This document shows, piece after piece, positions 39,101 through 50,700 of a DNA stretch of 64,000 nucleotides. The translations under genes and the position numbers were made by a program. Source of the DNA: Valencia hispanica (Eukaryota > Chordata > Actinopteri > Cyprinodontiformes > Valenciidae); the NCBI GenBank assembly GCA_963556495.2, contig OY747702.1:41387680-41451679 (forward strand). Reading direction: 5' to 3'. The notes beneath the pieces were generated by a model. The model saw only the letters and a list, made by a program, of their open reading frames with translations. It was not told the DNA's origin and searched no databases. Position 1 is the first letter of the stretch. Each line of letters starts with the position of its first letter.

Positions 39101-41661
39101 TCTCTGCACATTTGGACCATCTAAGATTGCTGTAGGAGAACAGAGCAGCTCTTTTAACCTTTCACATATTAATGCTACCCCGTTGGTTCACGATATCTTA
39201 TTAAACTGCACCTGGAGATTTGTAAAGAGATGTTTTTAGAGTCAGTGGTGCATGAAGATTTAAGTGAAAAGTTGGACCGCAACATTGTAAGTCATGGCAT
39301 TAAGGTCTGTATTGATGTTGATTTTCTTTGCCTATAGATTCATGGTTGATATTTTTAGGGAAACTGAGGCAACGGGGTTTTAAAGGCATTGCGTGAGGTA
39401 ATGTTGGAAGTGATAGGTTCTCCCCTGGGGTTGATTAAGCTCAACCATGTAACTTTCACTTAATGGGATATGACCCTGTAGAGCCTTGAGACTGACTGCA
39501 CACTCACAACTAGCCATTACTAACACACACAAACACATAGGGGCGCACACTTCATACATTCCACTTTAAGTCCTCATAACTCCCCAATGTACCAACTGCT
39601 GTTTGGTTTAAAACTGGGCTGCTGGCAATTAACTGTGTTATTTCAAGCTTATTCTCTGGCTGTTGCTCACTGAATAAACTGTTCCAATTGCTCCCCAGCA
39701 GCCAGCTGAGCACAACAGTAAGAAGGTTTTTCTCTTATCACATAATGCTTTTGAATAACGTACCAAGGATTACACAATCTAGTCCAATTCAGTCTATGAT
39801 TTCAGCTTTGTTAGCCAATGTTAACCCATTATTTTATAGCTTTACCATAGGTGGATCTGTCAGCTTTTCCAAAACTTTTATATAAATGCATTATGAAAGA
39901 TCACCCTGTTATCTTTTACCTGGTGCAAAACTTGATCAGCAGTGGATAGCTCTAAGGCAGGGGTATTTAATTTTTTACAAAGAGCCAAGAACACCATACC
40001 CACTGTGAAGCATGGGGGTGGAAACATTAGGATTTGGGTCTGCTTTTCTGTAAAGGGGACAGGACGATTGATCTGTATTAAGGAAAGAATGAATGGGGCC
40101 ATGTTTTGTGAGATTTTGGGCAAAACCTCCATCCATCAGTGAGAGCATTGAAGATGAATTGTGGCTGGATCTTCCAGCATGACAATAATCCCAAACACAC
40201 CGCCAGGGCAACAAAGGACTGGCTACGTAAAAAGCATTTCAAGGTTCTGGAGTGGCCTAGCCAGTCTCTAGACCTCAATCCAACAGAGAATCTGTGGAGG
40301 GAGTTGAAAGTCTGTGTTACCTAGCGAGAGCCCCAAAACATCCCAGCTCTAGTGAAGATCTGCATGGAGGAATGGGCCAAAATACCAGCTACAGTGTGTG
40401 CAAACCTGATGAAAACCTACAGGAAGGAAACGTTTGACCTCTGTCATTGCCAAACAAGGTTACGTCACAAAGTATTGGGATGAACTTTTGTTTTTGACCA
40501 AATACTTATTTTCTGCACCATTATACATATAGTCTTTTTTTTAAATCATGCAATGTGATATCCTGGATTATTCTTTTTACATTATGTCTCTCATAGTTGA
40601 AGTGTACCCATGATGAAAATTACAGTGGGACAATCAGTGGCTACCAAATAGTTTTTTGCCGCACTGAATATAGACGGATGAACTTTTCTGTGATAATCAA
40701 ATTTTGGAAAATGCCAGAAGTTATGTGCTGCTTTTACATCCACTTACGGTTGAGCCCAAAATTATTTATACCCTTGGCATATTTAAGTTTAAAGCAATCT
40801 TTTACCAACATATTTCCTCTGATTGGACACAATACTATATTAATAATAATAAATATATAATAATATTTGGAAGAAAAATCACGTATTGCCCTCAATACGT
40901 CCGGGTTGGGAGATTTGTTTCTGGGACACTAGACTGCAGCACTGGGGTCCCACAGAGGACTTTTTTTGGCTCCCTTTCTGTTCACGCTCTACACATCAGA
41001 CTTCAGGTTCAACTCTGAGTCCTTCCACATCCAGAAGTATTCAGATGATACAGCTGTTGTGGCATGTGTGAGTGGTGGACAGGAGGGGGAGTACAGGGAC
41101 CTGGTGGAGACCTTTTTAATGACTAGAGAAAAAAAAAAACTGTCTTCTCCTATTTACCACCAAGACTAAGGAGCTGGTGGTAGACTTCAGGAGATCTAAA
41201 CAGCCAAGACAGCCTGTCTGCATCGATGTGGAGGAAATAGAGACTGTGGAGTCCTACAGATACCTGGGTGTAGTTCTGGACCAGAAACTGGAGTGGGCCA
41301 CCAACACAGACCCAGCATATAGGAAAGGACAGAGTTGCCTTTTTATTCCTCAGGTCCTTCAATGTCTGCAGTGACATGCTGCAGATGTTCTACCACACAG
41401 TCATCGGAAGTGTGCTTCTGTGTGCTGTTGTCTGCTGGGGAAGTCGCACTGCAGACGTCTGGACAAACTGGTAAAAAAAAAACTGTTCTGTGCTGGGTGG
41501 GGAGCTGGACCCCGTAAGAACTGTGGTGGAGAGGCAGATGAGGAGGAACCTGCAGGGCATTCTGGATAATAATAAACATCCCCTCCATTATGTCTTGACC
41601 AGCCAGAGAAGCAGCTGTAGTGAAAGGTTGATCTCTCTGGTTTGTATTTGTTTTCTTTAAA

Positions 41662-41705
<44 letters not shown>

Positions 41706-44700
41706 CTACCTTTTGGGGATAAAGAAAGTGTCTGTCTGTCTGGAAATAAAAGAGGAGTTTGATTGCTTTAGTGCCGATAAGTGTCTCCATTGATTATTGA
41801 GGATGGTCTAAATTATTTCAAACATCGCATTTTTTAGCAAATACAACTGAAAATGTTTTTTTCAAAAATTATGCAGCTTGAAATGTTGTATTATTTATTA
41901 AGAGATGCCCGTGTCATTTGCACTCAGAAAACAAGCTTCTTGGTTAAATAAAAATGATTTTCCACTTCCAAGGGTATGAATATTTTTGGTTTAACTGTAA
42001 AAAGCTTGGTTTTGTGTGTTTATCTATCATTGACCTTTAATAAAAATATGGTTATATTACATTGCTTTATCTATACATTACAGGAATACTCCAAACAGGC
42101 GTAACCAAGTTATAAATCCATTTCATTTGCTAATTTGAAGTCTTCAAGAGACACAAAAACCAGTCTCCATGTCTGCCTGGTTTCAGGATAATCAGCTCTG
42201 CCAGTGAGTGGATTCTTTCCATGAAGGACCTCAGCTGGGCTCAACATTAGACTGCAACCTGTGGAGGAGATATTTTCCTCTCCTTTGGTTTTACCCTCAT
42301 TTAATAGGTCACTGCTATAACAAACCAATTATTTACAGTAAAAGCCTAATTCATCCAGCAGATATTAATCTCTAACCGTTGTCTGGTAATTCAGCCCAAC
42401 CACAGGCAGACCTTTTTAAATAAACAGTGATGGTGACCAGAGAGAGGGAGGGCAATCACTCATGACGAGTGATGATCCTCTCTACTATCTCTACTCGCTC
42501 AGAGGCCTAAACAGTTTATTTCATGTTTGCAGTCACTTCCTAGAGGTTGTTAAGCTGATGTACAGTTTGACAGAAACGGAGGGAAACCAGATCATTGGAG
42601 GAAGATCGTTTTGACCTGATAAGTAGAAAGGGGTACATTAGGGAGAAAAATGGCGTAAAACACTAAAACTCTAGGATTAGCCTTGTATTCAGTTTACACA
42701 GGCCACAGTCAAAAAACATTTTAGGCAAGAAAGGTATTATGTTAGTAATCAATGTGTGCTTATTGGCCATGATCTTTACCATTTACAAAACTGAGGATAG
42801 ACTTGTTACCTTGTCTATCAGGATATTTAGACAAAGCTGTCTCTACATGCTAGATTAAAAATGACACTTTTCACAAAATTTGGGAGATATTGAAATTTGA
42901 ACATTTACATTTTTACAATAACTTGCTATTAAATGGCAGCGACTTTAATCTGCACATTGCACACCACTTCCCAGGTCCAATTGATTTTATTTCCGAGGTG
43001 TTTTTGAGCTGTTTAATGAAAATAACTTTCATCCACATAGAAAAGCAAACATTTTAACTGCTGTTGAAAGGTCAACATTTGCCAGTCTGCTGTGCCTAAA
43101 CTTAAATATTTTCCCTCTCTTTAGGACTTACTTTAGTTTATGCTTAATCCTCAAAATTTTTTCTTTATATAAAAGTGGGGATATTTCTAAAGTATTTATA
43201 GTGTAAAGCGACTCACATTTAATACATTTTTGTGCAATAAATACTTTACAGTTCTACATTTTTGAGCTACATATTTAACTTTTATGCTATTCTACGTGAC
43301 TGTAATCTGCTGAGCTACGTTTTCATAAAGTTGTAGATTACTATGCAACACATACCTATTAATACCTAATTATAGTGACAATAATAAAACTATTTCCTAA
43401 ACCATTTGCTGGTGGCACTTTGCATAAGACAATGTTGAATTTATTATTTAAATGCTCTTACTGGGTCTTATTTTACTAAATGTTAATTAATTTAGTTCCT
43501 TAAGTTAGTCAAGAGCAAAAGAAAAAGAGAAGAAAAGAAATTGTTTATCAGGAATTTGCTTTTTCTATTGCATTATTGCCTTTTTTTCCAGATTTTTCTT
43601 TGCATTTGGGACAATGATGTGCAGACTTTCAGATTTAGGATTCCTTTATAAAGGTGTTTAACATGGTCCTGGACATAGACGTAGAACTTTCACACTTATT
43701 GCGTACCACAAGATATAAACAAGTTATTTAAAGGATCAAATAGCAGATAAACAACATGTCTAACCAGAGGCTTCTTCTCACAGTCAGTGGTGTGGAGGAA
43801 ATTTGTTGTAACTTTTGTTTAAAAATTTTGGAAAATAAAAAAGCATCTAGTTAGAGTGAGGTAATGACAAATTGTAGATGATGATGGAATGTTTTTGTCA
43901 ATTTCATTCATTCCCTAGGAAACCCATCTGTTTTTAAGCACATACTAAAGTAATTCTTTTGAATTTTTCTTTCACATAATTTTCTCCTGTTTTTTTATCA
44001 CAGCAATTACACTTTTGACCCTCAAGGGTGTTGTCATTTCTGCCATTCTTCATGCATGCTAGATTTCCAATTTTAGGCATGTGAGAGTGTAAAATATGAA
44101 GTACTCTCTTGATGCTGTATAAAAGCAGATCATTTACCCAGTTTTCGGATTTCCGTGCATCTTAGATCTTCCCATTGATGCACACATCCATGAGTTAAAC
44201 TTTCTAACCCAACTCCATTTCCCCAACAATGATGTGTCTTCCAGGGCTCACAGACTACAGTGTTAATGTTGGTTAGTCTGACTGCGACACATGATGAATA
44301 ACTTTTCCTAAGTGCACAGGATCCAAAGGATCAACACGGTTTACTTCTTGTACCGTGTTTGGTATCTCTTCTGTTAATGACTGGAATTTGCAACTTGCTG
44401 TGAAAGGCAACAATGTTTATGCACAGCTTAAGACATGGTAGTCTGTCCTGCACATTTATTTGTTATCAGAAACATGTAAAATTATTCTCTGTAGATTATT
44501 TGACTTTAACTCTGACATTATTATAGAATTATTGTAGAGTTTACATTTCTTGCCATACTTCAACTATCCTTCTCTGTTTTTGCCTTTATTCCCACCATCC
44601 TCTCATACGCACATTCACAAACACATTCTGAGGGGCATGAGAACGGGCTAAATCCTTGACAACTTCAATGAAACTTCACACAAAGACGAAAACTCAGAGC

Positions 44701-47700
44701 CGGGGCGAGAGAAATGCAACACCTTACAGTAGCCTGACCTCCTCCAGGTAACACAGACATGTATGCACCAGATACCGGGCGTGGCCACCTCCCTGCACAA
44801 AGCCAGAAATAAAGAACGAAGCTATTGCTTTCAGCTGCAGGACCCCCGGGTGACCTTCCTAATCGACCCCTGCATGACCCCCTTAGTGAGGGGAGAAAGA
44901 GCAGGAAAGCTGTCGGTATCATCGCACAGGACTTACATACACAGGAATATCTTCACAATAACTCAAAAGGATGCTGTCATGGTGCATTCTCACTGGATCA
45001 GGGTGTAGGTAATGGTCCCAGCTCTTGGATCCTTGCGCCCACCTTAAAGGCCCAGAGTGGTCATAAGTCAAACTCTTTTCTCTATCTACTCTCTCAATGT
45101 GAGTGTAGCCTCAAGTCTTTGGTCATTCATGCATTGTTCCATATGCTTTTCTCCATGGATGAGCTGCTTTTTCTTTTTTGGGTCAAAAAGAGGTTCATGG
45201 CTTCAGGGTAGAACCGTGCTAAACTTACACCAAGGAATGTGTCACATCCAGCTTTAACACCAGCTGGGAATGGGAGCTGTGGGCTACAATGCTGATCATT
45301 CCCTGTCTGAAACTTCTGCCATAAATTTCAAAGCCCTCTGAAGAAAATGGTTTCGGTTGAACTGAAATGTGTTTTGTTTTGCTTTGGCTGTATGTGTACC
45401 ATCTCTGTACAACTAGGCAGACATTTTCAGAATCAGAAAGGTTTTATTGCCGTATGTGTGAACAGGTTCACAACATTAGGAAATTGCTGCGGTACTTTGT
45501 GAAAAAAAAATTAGATAAACACTTCTGAGCATGCAATAATTAACAATAAAATGGGTTAAACATAATATATACATGAGTGCTGGTTATGATCAAAACCGGA
45601 GCGCACAACACACTGCAGTGTCTGTTTGTCCCTGATGTTAGCTGCAGCATTCCATACGGTGATAGAGGGGGTGAGGATGGACTCGATGATGGCAGTGTTG
45701 AACTGCATCCTCGTCTGTACTAGCTGGTTGATTTTCTTCAGCTGCCTTCCATCTTAACTCATGTGTAAACGGTCATTCTTTCTGTTTATGTTCTGATATG
45801 TAACGATTAACCCGGCGAGAGTGCTCTATAACCACCATATAAATCTGTCCATCCATCTTCTGTAAGATTTCTCACATCAGACCGTCTTTTCTCTGCAGTC
45901 GACCTTGAGCACATGAGGACCATAAAGGCAGACAAACACCAGCGCTTCTGCCAGGAGAACGGCCTCATCAGTCAGTTTGTATCAGCCAAGACAGGGGATT
46001 CGGTTTGTATAACCCTCCTTTTCACGAATCGTGTTCAGTGTTTTTTGGTATAAATTGAGTGGTTTATTTTTATTTTTTGTCTTTCTCCAGGTCTATCTTT
46101 GTTTCCAGCGAGTAGCTGCTGAAATTCTTGGTATCAAGCTAAATAAAGCAGAAATAGAGCAGTCCCAGGTGAGCCATTTGCACAGTTTCTTTAAATGGCT
46201 TATTTGCTCCTTACTAGTTAACCAAATCTGTTGATTCTTTTTCAGGCATGTCTTATACTTGAATACTGCACTTTTTGAAAGTATTGATACCCCTTGGACT
46301 TTTTATATATCGTGACTGTACATCCACAATCTTCAGTGTGCTTCGTTAGGATTTTGTGTGATCGAGGTTCCCAGCAGTCCTGGAAAGTATGGAATTTTCC
46401 AAGTATGGATCCGTATGAAAATAAGGAATATTAAGTCTGGGAAAAAAAATAAAATATATATATATATATATTAGAATAAGAAAAAACTGATTTCTTAAAA
46501 AAAAATTGTATTGATTTATATTTTTATTATTTTTGTCTTTTTATCGTCATCATTTGCTTTTTAAGACACATTAATTCAAAAAATCAAAATTGCATTTAGG
46601 TATTTTTTTTAACCAATAGATTCTTTTACTTTTGGATTTTAACTGAAACAAAGGTTCTTGAACTGGATTTGCTTTCGATGTCAAACGAAGCATTGAAATC
46701 CATACTTTTTGGAACATTTTTAGTGAGAGTACTGTCACCCTCATACTGAAGAGGGGCTGTAAACAGTTTGTATTTAAAATTGTGTAATCCAGTCCAAATT
46801 CTTCTTAGTATTGCATATTTTAGCAGATCTAAGTTTGTGTGGATGTCAGAAAAACAGTGAAATACCCCTTTAACTTCACTGGGAAATCAGAAGCCAGCTT
46901 CAGTGTTGTTGTTTCATGAATTGTGGGTGGAAAAGAAATCTGACTTCCTGAATGTTTTGTTCTTAAATGTCATAAAGCATGGATGGATATGTATGGATTT
47001 TTGAATTGGAAATTTTGTCGGAACTCTGGGTGATAAACCAAAGTAATGTAGTGTATAAAAATGAAGCCCTATATAAGATCTAGTGCAGCAAATTGCTATC
47101 AGAATTCACTTAAATTGAGAATAGAGTCCACTTTTATTTGGGTGTGACGTGCATATTAAGTTGAATATTTTTTATAAAAGTTTATTCAACCAGGTTTTGC
47201 GATGGAAACTCAGTAAAGGCGGCACCACATTTTAAAAACAAATATCACACTTCTGAGTAGGGAATTGAATATAAACAACACAAATAACACTGAAGGGCAT
47301 TATTTACTGATTTGCTGTAATTCTTAAAGCCAGTTGGTTGCACTGGATTTCGTTTTGCAGTGTCAGAGCAAAAGGAGGCTCAATACCATTTTAGTTGTGA
47401 AAGAATTTTAAAAACCATGGTTTCTCTTCAACTTATCAACTACATGTCACTTGTTTCAGTCTATAAAATCCAAAGATCTATATGAATTTGTTGTAAAATG
47501 AGGAGATGTGGAAAGGTTCAGTGGGTATCGATGCTTTTTCAAGGGCTTGTGTATGCAGTGATATGCTTGAACTTAGGCGAGGTCACAGAGAGTGTGTTAG
47601 GTCATCAGAGGTTACCACACCCTGACTTTTTCTACTTTTTGTTGTGTAAACATGAGTTTGTTACGTCTGCTCCTCCGTGATGGTCTTCCTACTACTGACA

Positions 47701-50700
47701 TGGCCCTTCTGTAAATAGAACCACGCTGACCGCATTAATGCATGAAGTCCGGGGTCAAAGGTAGGCAGTTGTAAGGGTGAGGAGGTTAGGGCGGGTTGTC
47801 TGATTTATTTAGTTTATCTCCCACTGTTTTGGGATGAAACAGGGTCTCCGCTTGCCAGTCAGCCCAAGGTGCCCAATGGTGGCTGCTGCAGGATTTACAA
47901 GGTCACCTCCCCCAGAAGCATTAATCCTGGGTCTGATATGAACGGCTGGAGCCACACTGGCTGGGCAGTGGTTGATGAGCATGGGGGCTACAGAGAGGTC
48001 AGGACCCCCAGAGGAGGGAGAGCATATAGAAGAAGGACTGACCAAATTCCCAAGATCCACTCCCATCACCAGCAGGGTTGCTGACTAACAGAAAATCTCT
48101 ACACACTAATACAGCTGTCCATCTGCTTTCCTCTCCCAGTCCTCCCTTGATAGTTCTGTCAGTTAAGAAAAGTGCTTTAATCCAGACTAATCAGGCTGGG
48201 TGATTGGCTGGATCCACTTTACAGCTTGAGGAAAAGGATTGAGATCTGACATAAACCCAAAAAAATGGAGCAATTCAAACAAACAGCAATAGTGTTTAAG
48301 TCAAAAATGCTTTCATAGTTAAATGTATCCAAAATGTGTATATGCGACAATCTGAGGCGAGGATTCCATCTTTGGGGCTGTGCACAATTCAATTCAGACT
48401 TTATTCAGACCCGAAGGTAAATTAGCTTTGCAGTAGATGAGTCATAAACATTTCAAACATACAGACATTTCCACACAAGAGATAAACATAAAAACCATAA
48501 ACTCTAAAACGTATTGAGAAGGCTTATAGCAGTGGGGATAAAACTGTTTCTAAAACGATTAGTTCTGTATTGTGACATTCTGTATCGTCGTCCTGATGGG
48601 AGAAGCTGAAACTCGCAGCGTAGTGGGTGAGAGATGTCTTTTAAAATGGCTCCAGAGAGCCTATTTGCTTGTTTTAAAAACAGGCCATCAGGATTCAGCT
48701 GATGCTCTCTTGTCAGCTTACTGGACCGCTTCACTATTAGGTTCAGATAGTTCATGTTTTTAAAAGATAGATTTCCAAGCCAAGAAGAAGAATAAAACTG
48801 ATTCAATAAAAGCTCGATAAAACAAGGTCAACAGGGTTTTATCTACATTAAAAGAGGACAATTTTCTCAGGCAAAACAGATGCTGGTTCCCCTTTTTATA
48901 CAGGGCCTCACAGTTTGCCTCAAATGACAATTTACTGTCGATCACTGTGCCAAGATATTTATACGTGTCAACACATTCCACAACCTAGCCTTTTTTTTTG
49001 TCTTGTGTTGGGGGGATTTTCCTATAGTCAAAAAGCGTGTCTTTGGTTTTTCGCCACTGGACAAAGTCCTGTACGATTTCACCATGCCCAGTTTCATTTT
49101 CCGTCAGCAGCCTAATAACCACAGAGTCATCTGCGTATTTCAGAAAAAGTCTGTCCTTCCTTTTGCTACGACACGTGTCTGTATAAAGGATGAACAGGTG
49201 AACAGGAGAGGTGACAGAACACATCCTTGTGGGGAGCCTATTCTTTTTGTATGTGTTAGTAGTGGTTCTATAAGTAAGCTTCAATATACCTTTTAGTCGA
49301 GGTCTTTTTATGAAAAGACAAGTTTTTTTATGCCATCTGCACAAAAAATGAGACTTACAAGCAGAAGAACGTATTGTTTATAAATTGAGATCCCAGAATC
49401 GCCCAACATACCTACCCATCTGCCAGATTTAGAGTAGAGCACAAGGAAAGAAAAAAGGAGTGACATAAAAACTGACTTTTTTAAACATTTAGGTGCACAC
49501 ACGTGCAAAACTCCAAAGATACCAGGTTATTTTACAAATATATCTGTTAGATTGAGAGACGTGGGTATGTTTGCCAGTTAAATTTTCAACACATTGGTTT
49601 TAATGCGGTAGAACTTTCAAATTAATTAATTTAAAGCGTAATGCATTCTGGTTATTCAATTAGTGGTATTTATATGTTGCAAAATTCCTCAATGTTATCT
49701 CAAGCCACTTTATGAGACAACCAGCTGATATCCAGTAATGATGGTTCAAATTCATATTAGATCACTCCAATTAATTCCAAAAACAATCCAGAGATATAGT
49801 TATGTTTAGATTCAAGTGCAGTCCAATAAGATCCTAGTTATAATATAGTACAATCAAAGTCAGTTTATCATACAATAGCAGTTATTAAAAGTGGTCTGTC
49901 TATGGAAGCCCAGCTGGTTGCTTTGAGTCAGCAATCCCTCTTCCTTAGGAAGCATGTGATGATTTCAGTCAATCACTATTAATAAAAAGCACGTCGCTGA
50001 AAAAGACTATCACAATCTTGCTAGAGAACTGTGACAAATTGAGATCTTTGTTTGGGAAACCCTGAAGTGAAATTAAAGCAATAACTGTACATGTTTTAGA
50101 GCATTAAAAAAAAGAAATGTTTATCGTTTCTTGTCCAAGAGAAAAAAAAAAAGTGTACACATTTTTACAGGAAGACGGAGTCTAAGGTTTGTGTCATGCA
50201 TCCAGAAAGGAGGCTTTGAGTGGGTCATGGCCCAGCAAAGCCTCATTATCAGCTGTCATGTTTAGAGAGCTGAACATGAGGGTCACAACCCCCGTCAGTA
50301 TTGTATCTGCCTGGCAGCCCTCTCCGTCTTGGTTCTCTGTCTGCTGGATCAGATAGTGAGGCTGCAGATCACTCAGTAACCCCGACACCAGGCCTCGACG
50401 GCTCATTAATCAGAAAAGCAACCTGGAAATTCAGCAGTGTAGACTGATCTCCAGCGGTCATACAGAAAAAAAGGTTGACTTCATTCTACAAAACTGCCAT
50501 CAAATATAGACTCATTCGAATCCCCAAATAATGACCCTAAAAATAAGAGAGTGCTGCAGCATGACTTCAGTCTAAACCTCCGCTTGCATCTAGGAGCAAA
50601 TAAGTCATATTTTAGTATTTTTCAGCATCAATAAGGGAACTAATTAGCTGAACACATTTTAGATCCTGTTTCTAATCCAAGGTTCTTTTTAATGTTCTGG

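Larger units (their letters stand above)
40747..41997. mobile_element. Mariner/Tc1-like element interrupted by a LINE
   Basis: The left end CGGTTGAGCCCAAAATTATT and reversed right end CAGTTAAACCAAAAATATTC continue into TATACCCTTGG or CATACCCTTGG on both sides. TA flanks each end (40745-40746, 41998-41999). Most of the interior, about 40890-41755, is a LINE fragment inserted later, leaving roughly 390 bp of the original element and no transposase. Confidence 0.7.
25010..45898 (+). other. rab28 intron 4 (20.9 kb, transposon-rich)
   Basis: The largest intron. It holds Tc1 relics (25034-26399, 27945-28085, 39955-40545), a mariner-like element with a nested LINE (40747-41997), LINE pieces (29862-29925, 37221-38203, 45428-45757), MITEs (29252-29471, 36221-36757) and a GC-rich retrocopy-like insertion (30093-31401). 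Transposon-poor parts are 26400-27750, 31410-36200, 38220-39950 and 42000-45420. Confidence 0.85.

Noticed and set aside
41343..41790. Minus-strand ORFs with Ile-Tyr repeats
   Set aside because: They are the reverse of the Rex1-like LINE and its TA microsatellite.
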